Shown: piece by piece, positions 1 to 8,020 of the stretch
How the letters are laid out: every line of letters begins with the position of its first letter
Numbering within the stretch: the stretch's first letter is position 1
Origin: Arcticibacter svalbardensis MN12-7
Lineage (GTDB): Bacteria; Bacteroidota; Bacteroidia; Sphingobacteriales; Sphingobacteriaceae
Assembly: GCF_000403135.1 (NCBI RefSeq)
Contig: NZ_AQPN01000101.1
Coordinates: 1 to 64,000, forward strand
DNA: 64,000 bases
Direction: 5' to 3'
Notes under the pieces: model-generated
Seen by the model: the letters and a program-made list of their open reading frames with translations, nothing else
Told to the model about the DNA's origin: nothing
Database searches by the model: none
Program-made: the position numbers and the translations under genes

Positions 1-1
1 G

Positions 2-265
2 GAAAGAGTCTCCAAACAAGCTATTTCTCAAGTGATCAACCGGCTGTTTGATGCTGGATATGTTCGCCGCGAAATTATTGAAACAGATAAACGGAAAGTG
101 GTGATTTCCTTAACTGACAGTGGTCTCAACAAATTAATGGAGACTCGCCGGATAAAAGAGGAATGGCTTGCGGGTGCCATGTCCGAAGTGTATTCTAATG
201 AGGAACTTGCTTTAATCAAAGCTTTTCTTCCACTTTTAAAACGGATAACGGATTATAATGGTTAA
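2..265 (+). CDS. MarR-family regulator, 3' part only
   Basis: The gene enters from the left edge, so the start and first helices are missing. The visible 87 residues hold the recognition helix (SKQAISQVINRL), the beta-wing (VRREIIETDKRKVVISLTDSG) and a C-terminal helix of the dimer interface, the usual order in MarR winged-helix repressors. MarR proteins bind palindromic operators and often respond to small phenolic ligands or oxidants. No ligand or target can be inferred, since the divergent or upstream neighbour lies outside the window. About 210 bases without a gene follow. Confidence 0.8.
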   Translation, partial: ERVSKQAISQVINRLFDAGYVRREIIETDKRKVVISLTDSGLNKLMETRRIKEEWLAGAMSEVYSNEELALIKAFLPLLKRITDYNG

Positions 266-479
266 ACCATTTTTATCAATCTCTTACCTGAGCAGACCTA
301 TCTTTTTACATCGATTAGAGTAAATTCAATCCTTATTCTGAATAATTCTTTACTTCAGTAACACAATCGTCCATCATATTGCATCGTTCTAAACCCGGAG
401 GATGCGTATATTTACTCCGTTACATAATACGAAAATCTTGGCTTGCAGGTTTTAAGAGTAACAGTAGAAATATATTTAA

Positions 480-929
480 ATGTCCTATATTAAAATAACA
501 AAACGTTTTCAGGATTTAAGTCTGGAGCAATTATACCAGATACTGCACCTCCGAAATGAGGTTTTTATCGTGGAGCAAAATTGTGCCTTCCAGGATATTG
601 ATCATATCGATCAGCAATGCCATCATTTTATGTTGTACGGAGATGGTAAACTAATTGCTTATGCCCGTATTGTACCTGCTGGTGTGGTGTATGAAGAGGC
701 TTCAATTGGGCGTATCATCACCCATCTTTCCGTCAGAGGGACAGGGGTAGGAATTAGAATGATGGACATGATTCTCTCTGATGTAGAGGAATTGCTTGGC
801 GCCCAGCCTCTCCGTATAGGTGCTCAGGTTTGGGCACAGAAATTCTATGAGAAATTTGGCTTTGTCAAGAGTAGTGAGATCTACGATGAAGATGGTATTG
901 ATCATATTAAAATGATCCGGAAAAGTTAA
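480..929 (+). CDS. elaA: ElaA-type GNAT N-acetyltransferase
   Basis: 149 residues, the full length of the ElaA group of GNAT acetyltransferases. Seen: the N-terminal ElaA signature with LRNEVFIVEQNCAFQDID, a central strand with RIVPAG, and the acetyl-CoA loop after beta-4 (IGRIITHLSVRGTGVG), followed by an AQVWAQKFYEKFGF segment that forms the C-terminal part of the fold. GNAT enzymes transfer acetyl from acetyl-CoA to an amine; the natural substrate of ElaA is unknown. The enzyme is cytoplasmic. It lies 18 bases upstream of the AraC-type gene on the same strand, so the two may be cotranscribed. Confidence 0.88.
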   Translation: MSYIKITKRFQDLSLEQLYQILHLRNEVFIVEQNCAFQDIDHIDQQCHHFMLYGDGKLIAYARIVPAGVVYEEASIGRIITHLSVRGTGVGIRMMDMILSDVEELLGAQPLRIGAQVWAQKFYEKFGFVKSSEIYDEDGIDHIKMIRKS

Positions 930-947
930 TCCTTTAAGATCATTAAG

Positions 948-1526
948 ATGAAAGAGCTTTATATTAAAAATATGGTTTGTCCCCGTTGTGTATTTGCCAT
1001 TGAGCAGGTACTTGAACAGCAGAGCCTGGAATTTGAAGAAGTCAAACTAGGCTATGTACGCCTAAAAGTGGATCTTATTGACACACAGAAAATTGAAAAG
1101 TTACGGACAGAAATAAAGTCTCTAGGTTTCGAACTGTTAGACGATTCAAAGGAAAAGCTGGTGGAGAAAATCAAGACATGTATCATTAACAAAATATTCT
1201 ATCAGTCAGGCGAAGCTCTTCAATTGAATTGGTCTGATCTGATTGCGCAAGAACTGTCGCACGATTATAATTATTTAAGCGCCTTATTTTCATCATCAGA
1301 AGGAACTACAATTGAACAATATATTATCAGGCAAAAAATAGAGCGGGCAAAGGAGCTCATTTCTTATAAAGAGCTTAGCTTAAAAGAGATTGCCTGGCAG
1401 CTGGATTATAGCAGTGTGGCTCATTTGTCTTCACAATTTAAACGGATTACTACTTTTACACCATCACAATATAGGGCTGGTATGGACAGCACTCCCCAAC
1501 GCAACAACCTTGATTCAGTCATCTGA
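948..1526 (+). CDS. HMA-like domain fused to AraC-type DNA-binding domain
   Basis: 192 residues. Residues 1-65 look like a ferredoxin-like heavy-metal-associated domain with a metal-binding MVCPRC motif at residues 9-14. The C-terminal ~100 residues form an AraC/XylS double helix-turn-helix: the second HTH reads LSLKEIAWQLDYSSVAHLSSQFKR and is followed by TPSQYR. The usual cupin-type sensor domain of AraC proteins is absent, so the small CxxC domain is the likely sensor. Inference: a regulator that reads a soft metal ion such as Cu(I) or Zn(II), or a thiol state. No metal transporter of the CopA type is adjacent, though a Mn/Fe-type transporter gene lies two genes on. The DNA target is unknown. 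Confidence 0.8.
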   Translation: MKELYIKNMVCPRCVFAIEQVLEQQSLEFEEVKLGYVRLKVDLIDTQKIEKLRTEIKSLGFELLDDSKEKLVEKIKTCIINKIFYQSGEALQLNWSDLIAQELSHDYNYLSALFSSSEGTTIEQYIIRQKIERAKELISYKELSLKEIAWQLDYSSVAHLSSQFKRITTFTPSQYRAGMDSTPQRNNLDSVI

Positions 1527-1548
1527 GCAGCGTGTTAAAATTGAAACT

Positions 1549-2160
1549 ATGAAATATATTAAAATTATAATTACACTATTTTTTATGGGTACTCTGGCTT
1601 CTTGTGGTGTTAAAACACAAGTTAGTCAGTTGGAAGCCCTGAAAAGCTGCGTTTTTAAAGTAAAAACAGTAGACAGTATTTATTTGGCCAATACGCCTAT
1701 AGAAAAATTGTATAATAAAAATGGCTTAGACCTTTCCAGGGCACCGAGTCTTGCTTTCTCCATGCTTCAACAAAAACTGCCTTTAAAAGCGAGAATAAAT
1801 TTAGGAATTACCAATCCAGGTTCTGAAGATGCAGGTATTAATGCATTTGAATATATTGTTATGATTGCCGATCAGGAATTAATGAAGGGCCTTTACAATC
1901 AGGCGATTAAGGTTCCAGGTAATGGTGGTGACGTTATTGTACCCTTTAAAATCGATACCGACATTTATCCTGTCATGTCTAAGCCGGAGAATCAAAAAAT
2001 AATATCAAGTTTTTTTTCGTCTTCGAAAGATACTACAGTCACGATCATTGTTAAGATAAAACCAAATATTATCGTGGCTGATAAAAAAGTAGAATACCCC
2101 GGCTATATTGATATTAAGAAAGTTCTTAGCAATAAAGAATTATTACCCTATCTTAAATAG
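1549..2160 (+). CDS. Predicted lipoprotein with LEA2-like fold
   Basis: 203 residues starting at the ATG at 1549, chosen because it begins a lipoprotein signal: a basic MKYIK, a hydrophobic stretch, then the lipobox LASC with Cys near residue 19. An in-frame reading starts further upstream inside the AraC gene but has no signal. The mature part contains a strand pattern (LGITNPGSEDAG ... IVMIADQEL ... IKVPGNGGDVIVPFKI) like LEA type 2/WHy domains, whose proteins bind hydrophobic ligands or membranes. The protein would be anchored in an envelope membrane. Function unknown. It starts 22 bases after the AraC gene stop, so it may be in the same operon. Confidence 0.65.
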   Translation: MKYIKIIITLFFMGTLASCGVKTQVSQLEALKSCVFKVKTVDSIYLANTPIEKLYNKNGLDLSRAPSLAFSMLQQKLPLKARINLGITNPGSEDAGINAFEYIVMIADQELMKGLYNQAIKVPGNGGDVIVPFKIDTDIYPVMSKPENQKIISSFFSSSKDTTVTIIVKIKPNIIVADKKVEYPGYIDIKKVLSNKELLPYLK

Positions 2161-2178
2161 AGTAATAACGCTCTTTAT

Positions 2179-4035
2179 TTAGCGAACAATTAATATTGGA
2201 ATTTTAACACGATGCCGTACCGAGTTAAGGGTACTTCCAAAGATCATATCCTTCAGTGTCTTATGTCCGTGAGCACCCATCACCAATAGGTCCAGATTGT
2301 TTTTATTCGTCAGCTTGGCTATTGCTCTCGCTGTATTTCCATAACCGATTAAAACAGTGGAGTGGTAGCCGAGTTTTTCCAGATTTAAGCGATAAATTTC
2401 CAGGTTATCCTCGTCACTTCTTGTTTCAAAATCCAACACTTTATCCCCGTAATAACGTGCACCCGCAGTTTCAACAATATGGATCAGATAATAATGGGCA
2501 AGTTTACCACCCTGTAATAATGCATGCCGGATAGTTGCTTTGTCATGTGAAGAAAAGTCAACCGGAATCCCTACTGCTGTATACAATACTGTTTCTACTT
2601 CAGGAATTTCCAATGCTTTACCATGTGGAACATTTGATGGTATAATACTGCTCTTCTTAAATAAAGGATGGAAGGATACATACAACAAGAGGAAGATAAT
2701 TGCCAGTATAACGGGAATCAGAATAGCGATTACCCACCAGTTATTATCTCCACTTAACCAGGTACGAAGGAATTCATAAACTAGTTTAATATTCAACGAT
2801 ACAATGATCAGGGCACTAAACCAGGCAAGAATTTTCACCCATGGTTTGATGGCGAAGTCACCCATTAGCTTCTTATCAGAAGTGAAATGGATCAATGGAA
2901 TCACGGCAAAGCCAAGCTGTAAACTGAGCACGACCTGACTAAGGATCAATAAAGCACCCAGGTAATCTTCTCCATAATAAACTATAGTGAAAAACGCAGG
3001 AATAATAGCAAGCAGTCTGGTGATTAGTCGCCTTAGCCACGGTTGAATCCGGAGCTTTAAATGCCCCTCCATGATAATCTGTCCCGCCAGTGTTCCGGTA
3101 ACTGTTGAACTTTGTCCTGCAGCAATTAAGGCTATCGCAAATAATGCAGGAGCAAGTGATCCGAATATGTTTTCAAGAAGTTTATACGCATCTTGTATTT
3201 CAGCGATTTCAAAATAGCCGTTTTTATAAAAGGCAGTGGCTGCAAGGATAAGTATAGCCGCATTAACAAAAAATGCAAGGTTCAATGCCACTACTGTATC
3301 AATCAGGTTGTACTTAAGTGATTCTTGAATGCCTTTTTTTGTCCGCTCAATTTTTCTGGTCTGTACCAGCGAAGAATGCAAATACAGATTATGAGGCATC
3401 ACCGTTGCCCCAAGTATTCCTATTGCGATATAAAGGGCATTTCCCTCCAGAACGGAAGGTTGCAGTCCCTTAAATATATCGTTTAGAGATGGCTCAACAA
3501 TAAACATCTCCGTTAAAAAGGCAATGCCTACAATGAATACCATCGAAAGAATGAAACTTTCCATGGCCTGCATCCCCTTGTTGAGTAAAAAAAGAAGTAA
3601 TACGGTATCCAGAATAGTGATGGAAATTCCCCAGATCAGCGGTAAGCCAAATAAAAGGTTCAAACCGATAGCCATACCGATTATTTCGGCAAGATCACAG
3701 GCAACTATTGCTATTTGAGCTAAAATATATAAGGGTAAATTTGCCCAGCGCGGATAAGCATTTCTCGATGCCTGAGCTAAATCGAGTCCCTGAACAATTC
3801 CAAGTCGCGCACTTAAAGATTGAAGTAGCAGTGCTATTAAGTTGGACATCAGCAGTACCCAAATTAATTGATAACCGAACTGGCTTCCTCCAGCTAAATC
3901 GGTTGCCCAGTTTCCCGGATCCATATAGCCCACGCTAACGAGATAAGCGGGACCAAGGAATGAAAGTAATTTACGCCAACCTGTTTTACCAGCAGTTGTT
4001 ACTGTAGAATGTACTTCCCCTAAAGATTCGTTCAT
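2179..4035 (-). CDS. mntH: Nramp manganese/divalent metal transporter fused to a C-terminal universal stress domain
   Basis: 618 residues. Residues ~20-440 are an Nramp transporter with about eleven membrane segments, including the TM1 metal-binding motif DPGNWATD and the TM6 motif MPHNLYLHSS, both diagnostic of proton-coupled Mn2+/Fe2+ uptake. After a last membrane helix, residues ~475-618 form a cytoplasmic UspA-like domain with the nucleotide-binding signature GAHGHKTLKDMIFGSTLNSVRHR near the C-terminus. Standard MntH proteins end near 410-420 residues, so this is a true domain fusion. The Usp part could couple transport to ATP level or stress state (inference). The gene is divergent from an Lrp-type regulator, and a palindrome covers its promoter region. 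Confidence 0.9.
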   Translation of the reverse strand: MNESLGEVHSTVTTAGKTGWRKLLSFLGPAYLVSVGYMDPGNWATDLAGGSQFGYQLIWVLLMSNLIALLLQSLSARLGIVQGLDLAQASRNAYPRWANLPLYILAQIAIVACDLAEIIGMAIGLNLLFGLPLIWGISITILDTVLLLFLLNKGMQAMESFILSMVFIVGIAFLTEMFIVEPSLNDIFKGLQPSVLEGNALYIAIGILGATVMPHNLYLHSSLVQTRKIERTKKGIQESLKYNLIDTVVALNLAFFVNAAILILAATAFYKNGYFEIAEIQDAYKLLENIFGSLAPALFAIALIAAGQSSTVTGTLAGQIIMEGHLKLRIQPWLRRLITRLLAIIPAFFTIVYYGEDYLGALLILSQVVLSLQLGFAVIPLIHFTSDKKLMGDFAIKPWVKILAWFSALIIVSLNIKLVYEFLRTWLSGDNNWWVIAILIPVILAIIFLLLYVSFHPLFKKSSIIPSNVPHGKALEIPEVETVLYTAVGIPVDFSSHDKATIRHALLQGGKLAHYYLIHIVETAGARYYGDKVLDFETRSDEDNLEIYRLNLEKLGYHSTVLIGYGNTARAIAKLTNKNNLDLLVMGAHGHKTLKDMIFGSTLNSVRHRVKIPILIVR

Positions 4036-4061
4036 ATTGTACTACCTTTTTCCATGTTTTG

Positions 4062-4094
4062 CAAATCTAATAAAATGAATTAGATTAATCTAAT
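4062..4094 (-). promoter_or_regulatory. Promoter and palindromic operator candidate of the Nramp gene
   Basis: On the minus strand TAGATTTG (4069-4062) matches the Bacteroidota -7 consensus TAnnTTTG. Just upstream, where the -33 element should lie, is the perfect 16-bp palindrome ATTAGATTAATCTAAT (4079-4094). Its core TTAGATTAATCTAA resembles operators of DtxR/MntR-family metal repressors (TTAGG-type half-sites). Placement over the -33 region fits metal-dependent repression of mntH. No DtxR-family gene is in the window; the divergent Lrp-type regulator is an alternative binder. Confidence 0.55.
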
Positions 4095-4143
4095 ATATAC
4101 TTTCTTTTTAATTTGTTTTAAATTCGCTTCATAAATTACGCTT

Positions 4144-4614
4144 ATGTCATTTCAACCGGATAAAACAGACTTACAAATCATCAAAAGACTCCAGGAAAGT
4201 GGACGAATAACCAACTTACAGCTCTCCAATGAAATTGGACTTTCACCAGCACCCACGCTGGAACGAGTAAGGAAATTAGAGAATTCAGGTATTATTAAAA
4301 GTTATCATGCGGTTGTAGATGAAGAGGAACTCGGTTTAGGCATTAAAACATTTATACAGATCCAACTTGATTTTCATCATAATAATACCATTCAAACCTT
4401 TATCGATGAAGTGAAAAAAATAGATGAAATCACAGAATGTCATCATGTAACCGGTGGCTGTGATTTCATTTTAAAAGTATATGTTAAAGATATTAAATCC
4501 TATGAGAAGCTAATTATGGAAAAGATTGGAAAAATTCAGGTTGTGAAGACATTTCAGACGATGATGATCCTTTCTACAAGTAAGAAAGAAGCTGTTTTGC
4601 CTTTCAACTATTAA
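4144..4614 (+). CDS. Lrp/AsnC-family transcriptional regulator
   Basis: 156 residues, usual length for Lrp/AsnC. Residues ~5-65 form the winged HTH (DLQIIKRLQESGRITNLQLSNEIGLSPAPTLERVRKLENSGII), with YHAVVD leading into the RAM/ligand domain (~70-150), where GGCDFILKVYVKD is the conserved core strand. Family members form octamers and sense amino acids. It is divergent from the Nramp-Usp gene with about 110 bases between them, so it could control that gene or itself. Its 3' end overlaps the convergent ung gene by 4 bases. Confidence 0.9.
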   Translation: MSFQPDKTDLQIIKRLQESGRITNLQLSNEIGLSPAPTLERVRKLENSGIIKSYHAVVDEEELGLGIKTFIQIQLDFHHNNTIQTFIDEVKKIDEITECHHVTGGCDFILKVYVKDIKSYEKLIMEKIGKIQVVKTFQTMMILSTSKKEAVLPFNY

Positions 4615-5285
4615 ATCTGCCAGTCAATTTTTGTTAAACCTTGTGCTTCTAAAAGCTCATTTGCTTTAGAAAAATGCTTGCAACCAAAAAATCCATTGTA
4701 TGCGGAATAGGGGGATGGATGTGCTGCCGTTAAAATACTGTGTTTAGTTTCATCTATCAGCGGTATTTTAGCCTGTGCATTTTTCCCCCAAAGAAGGAAA
4801 ACGAGTCCTTTACGATTTTCAGATAGGGCTTTAATAGCCTGATCCGTGAAGATTTCCCATCCTTTTTTATGGTGTGATGCAGGTTCCCCTTTTCGGACCG
4901 TTAATGTGGCATTTAAAAGTAAAACACCTTGCTCTGCCCAATGTGTCAATTCTCCATGAACGGGAATCTCAAATCCAGGTATATCCGTTTTTAATTCCTT
5001 ATAGATACTCCGTAAGGAGGGAGGTATCCCTATACCCTTTAAAACTGAAAAAGAGAGGCCATGCGCTTGCCCTTCTCCATGATAGGGATCCTGACCCAGA
5101 ATAACTACTTTGACGGACTTAAAAGGAGTTTGATAGAAAGCATTAAAGATGAGTGCTCCGGGAGGGAATATCACTTTGCCGCTCTTTCTTTCTTCGACCA
5201 GAAAGTTTTTCAATTGTTTCATATAATCCTTTTCAAATTCCTCGGCAAGTGCCTCTTTCCAGGAATCCTCAATTTGTACTGTCAT
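4611..5285 (-). CDS. ung: Uracil-DNA glycosylase (family 1)
   Basis: 224 residues, full length for family-1 UDG. The water-activating motif GQDPYHGEGQAHGLSF is at residues ~63-78, the uracil-recognition strand LLNATLTVRKG in the middle, and the DNA minor-groove loop HPSPYSA near residue 190. The enzyme removes uracil from DNA to begin base excision repair in the cytoplasm. The start MTVQIEDSW is the first in-frame ATG and agrees with homologues. Convergent with the Lrp gene, with a 4-base overlap of the 3' ends. Confidence 0.96.
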   Translation of the reverse strand: MTVQIEDSWKEALAEEFEKDYMKQLKNFLVEERKSGKVIFPPGALIFNAFYQTPFKSVKVVILGQDPYHGEGQAHGLSFSVLKGIGIPPSLRSIYKELKTDIPGFEIPVHGELTHWAEQGVLLLNATLTVRKGEPASHHKKGWEIFTDQAIKALSENRKGLVFLLWGKNAQAKIPLIDETKHSILTAAHPSPYSAYNGFFGCKHFSKANELLEAQGLTKIDWQI

Positions 5286-5357
5286 AATTCTATATTTATT
5301 GCTTTAGATGCTAAATAAAAGCAGATATTTGCATTCAATCATCAAAGAAATAAATAT

Positions 5358-5909
5358 ATGCCGAATTTTGTTAGATTAATAATAGGTTTTGCCTTATTAG
5401 GTGCAACTGTTGCTTTAATGTTCTTTAGTTTCTGGGGAACGGGAGTTCTTGTGCTATTGTTGTCTATTCTTGTTTTTGTTACCTTCTTCTTCAACGAAAA
5501 GATGCTGATCGCTCAATTCTACCTGCGCAAGGAAAATATGGAAGGTGCCGGAAAGTGGCTTAAGATGATTAAAAATTATGAATCTGAACTTTTGAAAGCG
5601 CAGCATGGTTATTTCCATCTGCTGGTTGGATTAATAGAATCTCGTAAAGCTCCTTTACAGTCCGAAAAATACTTTAAGAAAGCGCTGACTTTAGGCATGA
5701 CCATGGATCATAATATTGCTTTAGCAAAATTAAGCCTGGCAGGAATAGCCATGGCAAAGCGCAATAAGAGAGAAGCAACCATGTATCTGCAGGAAGCTAA
5801 AAAAGCCGATAAAAATAAGCTTTTAGCGGAACAGATAAAAATGATGAAGGATCAGATGGTACAGATGGACAAACAACAGGTTCAAACCAGAGGATTCAGA
5901 CCAAGATAA
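5358..5909 (+). CDS. Small membrane protein with TPR-like helices
   Basis: 183 residues. Two closely spaced hydrophobic segments lie at residues ~5-22 and ~28-46, followed by a cytoplasmic helical part in which SEKYFKKALTLG ... ALAKLSLAGIAMAKRNKREATMYLQEAKK reads as tetratricopeptide-like helix pairs. The tail is rich in Lys, Met and Gln. The family is recognisable as conserved in Sphingobacteriaceae but has no known function; a role as an adaptor at the inner membrane is only a guess. A weak promoter candidate lies upstream (TTG at 5299-5301, 22 bases, GATATTTG at 5324-5331). Confidence 0.7.
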   Translation: MPNFVRLIIGFALLGATVALMFFSFWGTGVLVLLLSILVFVTFFFNEKMLIAQFYLRKENMEGAGKWLKMIKNYESELLKAQHGYFHLLVGLIESRKAPLQSEKYFKKALTLGMTMDHNIALAKLSLAGIAMAKRNKREATMYLQEAKKADKNKLLAEQIKMMKDQMVQMDKQQVQTRGFRPR

Positions 5910-5956
5910 TAAAGAGGGAATAAAAGATAATAAGATAAATAAGCAGATAGCTCTGC

Positions 5957-6169
5957 TTATTTATCATCTAAATGGTCAAAGTAATTCACTCTTGGAGAGT
6001 TCACTCTTTTGCTGATGATATCTTCTTCGTCATCATATCTTTTATATGAGAAAAAGTGTTCTGCCTGAATTCGTTTTAAAAGTGTGCTGATCAAAGAAAG
6101 ATCAAAATCACTTTTGTTTAGTTTAATCAGGTATTCATTTTCTGTTATTTCAATGCTTGATAAATTCAT
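5957..6169 (-). CDS. Small hypothetical protein
   Basis: 70 residues from the ATG at 6169; an upstream in-frame TTG would add seven residues that look like non-coding A/T sequence. The composition is typical of a real cytoplasmic protein: mixed charges, a helix around LSLISTLLKRIQAE, and an acidic tail with DDEEDIISKR. The size and layout resemble small antitoxin-like or regulatory proteins, but no toxin partner is adjacent. Function unknown. Confidence 0.5.
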   Translation of the reverse strand: MNLSSIEITENEYLIKLNKSDFDLSLISTLLKRIQAEHFFSYKRYDDEEDIISKRVNSPRVNYFDHLDDK

Positions 6170-6197
6170 GTTATATATTTTATATAACAATAATAAG

Positions 6198-6230
6198 AAA
6201 GGCCTGTAAACTTAGTGTTTACAGGCCTTT
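6198..6230 (-). terminator. Hairpin terminator downstream of lysS
   Basis: A perfect 14-bp stem AAAGGCCTGTAAAC / GTTTACAGGCCTTT with a 5-base loop sits 24 bases beyond the lysS stop. On the minus strand it is followed by a T-rich stretch. It lies between lysS and the small hypothetical gene, which reads in the same direction, so it separates the two transcripts. Confidence 0.8.
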
Positions 6231-6253
6231 AAGTTTAAGTTAAATTCTTTTAG

Positions 6254-7975
6254 TTATTCAAACCATTCCAGCACCGCTTCCTTCGAAGGAATAGCGATAT
6301 CCAGTTTTAGTTTCTTACGCATTCCCCCTAAATCATTGAATACTTTATTCGGATTTGCCGCTTTCAGCTCTTCCACAGTATTGAATCCCATTTTTAATAA
6401 TACCGGGACCCATTCGGTTGGAACACCCAAAGCTTCATAATCAGCTACAGAAGCTACTTTCATTTTTTTCTCTGCGCGCATCTGAGGAAAGAAGAGTACC
6501 TCTTGTATCGTGCTCTGATTGGTCATCAGCATCACCAGGCGGTCAATTCCAAATCCTAATCCAGCAGTTGGCGGCATTCCATATTCCAATGCTCTCAGGA
6601 AGTCCTCATCCGTTGCCATTGCTTCCTCGTCCCCGCGAGTGGCCAACAACAGCTGATCTTCAAACCGTTCACGCTGATCAATAGGGTCATTTAACTCGGA
6701 ATAAGCGTTACCGATTTCCTTGCCGTTTACAAATATTTCGAACCGTTCAACAAGGCCATCTTTACTTCTATGTTTCTTTGCTAAAGGAGTCATCTCCAAA
6801 GGATAATCAGTGATAAAAGTAGGCTGAATCAAATTTCCTTCCACTTTCTCACCAAAGATCTCATCAATCAGCTTGCCTTTACCCATAGATGGATCTGTTT
6901 CAAGCTTCAAATCAATACAAACCTGTCGTAAGCCTGTCTCATCCAGTGCTGAAACGTCGACACCTGTATATTTCTTAATAGACTCAAACATGGTCAGCTT
7001 TTCATAAGGACCAGCGAAGTCAATTTCATATGTACCCACCGTTACTTTAGTGGAACCATGAATAGCTAAGGCTACTTTCTCCAGGCACTCTTCTACCATG
7101 CCCATCATCCAGATATAATCCTTGTAGGCTACATAAATCTCCATGCCGGTATACTCAGGATTATGCGTCCGGTCCATTCCTTCATTCCGGAACATTTTAC
7201 CAAATTCATATACACCATCAAATCCGGCAACAATCAGACGTTTTAAATACAGCTCATTCGCAATACGAAGATACAAAGGCATGTCCAGCGTATTGTGATG
7301 CGTTTTAAAAGGTCTTGCAGCTGCACCACCATGAATGGGTTGCAAAATAGGCGTCTCCACTTCCATCCATCCCTGTGCGTCAAAATAATTACGCATGGTA
7401 CTAATCACTTTGGAGCGATTGATGAAAATTTGTTTCAGATCAGGATTCACCGTAAGATCGACATAACGCTGACGGTACCGCATTTCAGGATCAGTAAATC
7501 CATCAAATATATTTCCTTCCTCATCGCGTTTTACAATAGGTAGTGGTTTAAGCGATTTAGATAATAACTTGAGTTCTAATACATGAATGGAAATTTCACC
7601 AGTCTGGGTAGTAAAAACATATCCCTTCACACCAACAAAATCTCCAATATCCAATAGTTTCTTAAATACCGTATTGTAAAGTGTTTTATCTTCTCCCAGG
7701 CATATTTCATCCCGTTTAATGTACACCTGCATTCTTCCGGTAGAATCCTGAAGCTCTGCAAATGAAGCACTTCCCATAATACGGCGACTCATGATCCGAC
7801 CGGCAAAGCTAATGTCCTGATATAAAGTTTTATCCTCAGGGTAATTTTTAAGGATTTCTTCAGTAGTAACATTAACTTCATAAGCTTCAGCAGGATAAGG
7901 ATTGATCCCTAGATTGCGGAGCTGTTGTAAAGCCTCACGGCGTATAATTTCCTGTTCGGACAAACCAATACTCAT
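6254..7975 (-). CDS. lysS: Lysyl-tRNA synthetase, class II
   Basis: 573 residues. The N-terminal OB-fold tRNA anticodon domain (~55-165) contains [19 protein letters not shown]. The class II catalytic core has motif 1 near [21 protein letters not shown], motif 2 [20 protein letters not shown] and motif 3 [16 protein letters not shown]. The last ~70 residues are an extension with a helix-hairpin-helix look ([31 protein letters not shown]), seen in LysRS of Bacteroidota and longer than the ~505-residue E. coli enzyme. It charges tRNA-Lys in the cytoplasm. A TAnnTTTG box (TAAGTTTG, 8000-7993) 18 bases upstream is the likely -7 element. Confidence 0.97.
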   Translation of the reverse strand: MSIGLSEQEIIRREALQQLRNLGINPYPAEAYEVNVTTEEILKNYPEDKTLYQDISFAGRIMSRRIMGSASFAELQDSTGRMQVYIKRDEICLGEDKTLYNTVFKKLLDIGDFVGVKGYVFTTQTGEISIHVLELKLLSKSLKPLPIVKRDEEGNIFDGFTDPEMRYRQRYVDLTVNPDLKQIFINRSKVISTMRNYFDAQGWMEVETPILQPIHGGAAARPFKTHHNTLDMPLYLRIANELYLKRLIVAGFDGVYEFGKMFRNEGMDRTHNPEYTGMEIYVAYKDYIWMMGMVEECLEKVALAIHGSTKVTVGTYEIDFAGPYEKLTMFESIKKYTGVDVSALDETGLRQVCIDLKLETDPSMGKGKLIDEIFGEKVEGNLIQPTFITDYPLEMTPLAKKHRSKDGLVERFEIFVNGKEIGNAYSELNDPIDQRERFEDQLLLATRGDEEAMATDEDFLRALEYGMPPTAGLGFGIDRLVMLMTNQSTIQEVLFFPQMRAEKKMKVASVADYEALGVPTEWVPVLLKMGFNTVEELKAANPNKVFNDLGGMRKKLKLDIAIPSKEAVLEWFE

Positions 7976-8020
7976 TATGTTGTAATTTTTGCAAACTTAT
8001 GTAAAATTCATGTATAAGCA

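Noticed and set aside
1390-1548. Upstream extension of the lipoprotein reading frame
   Set aside because: It overlaps the end of the AraC gene and lacks a signal; the ATG at 1549 starts a proper lipoprotein signal.
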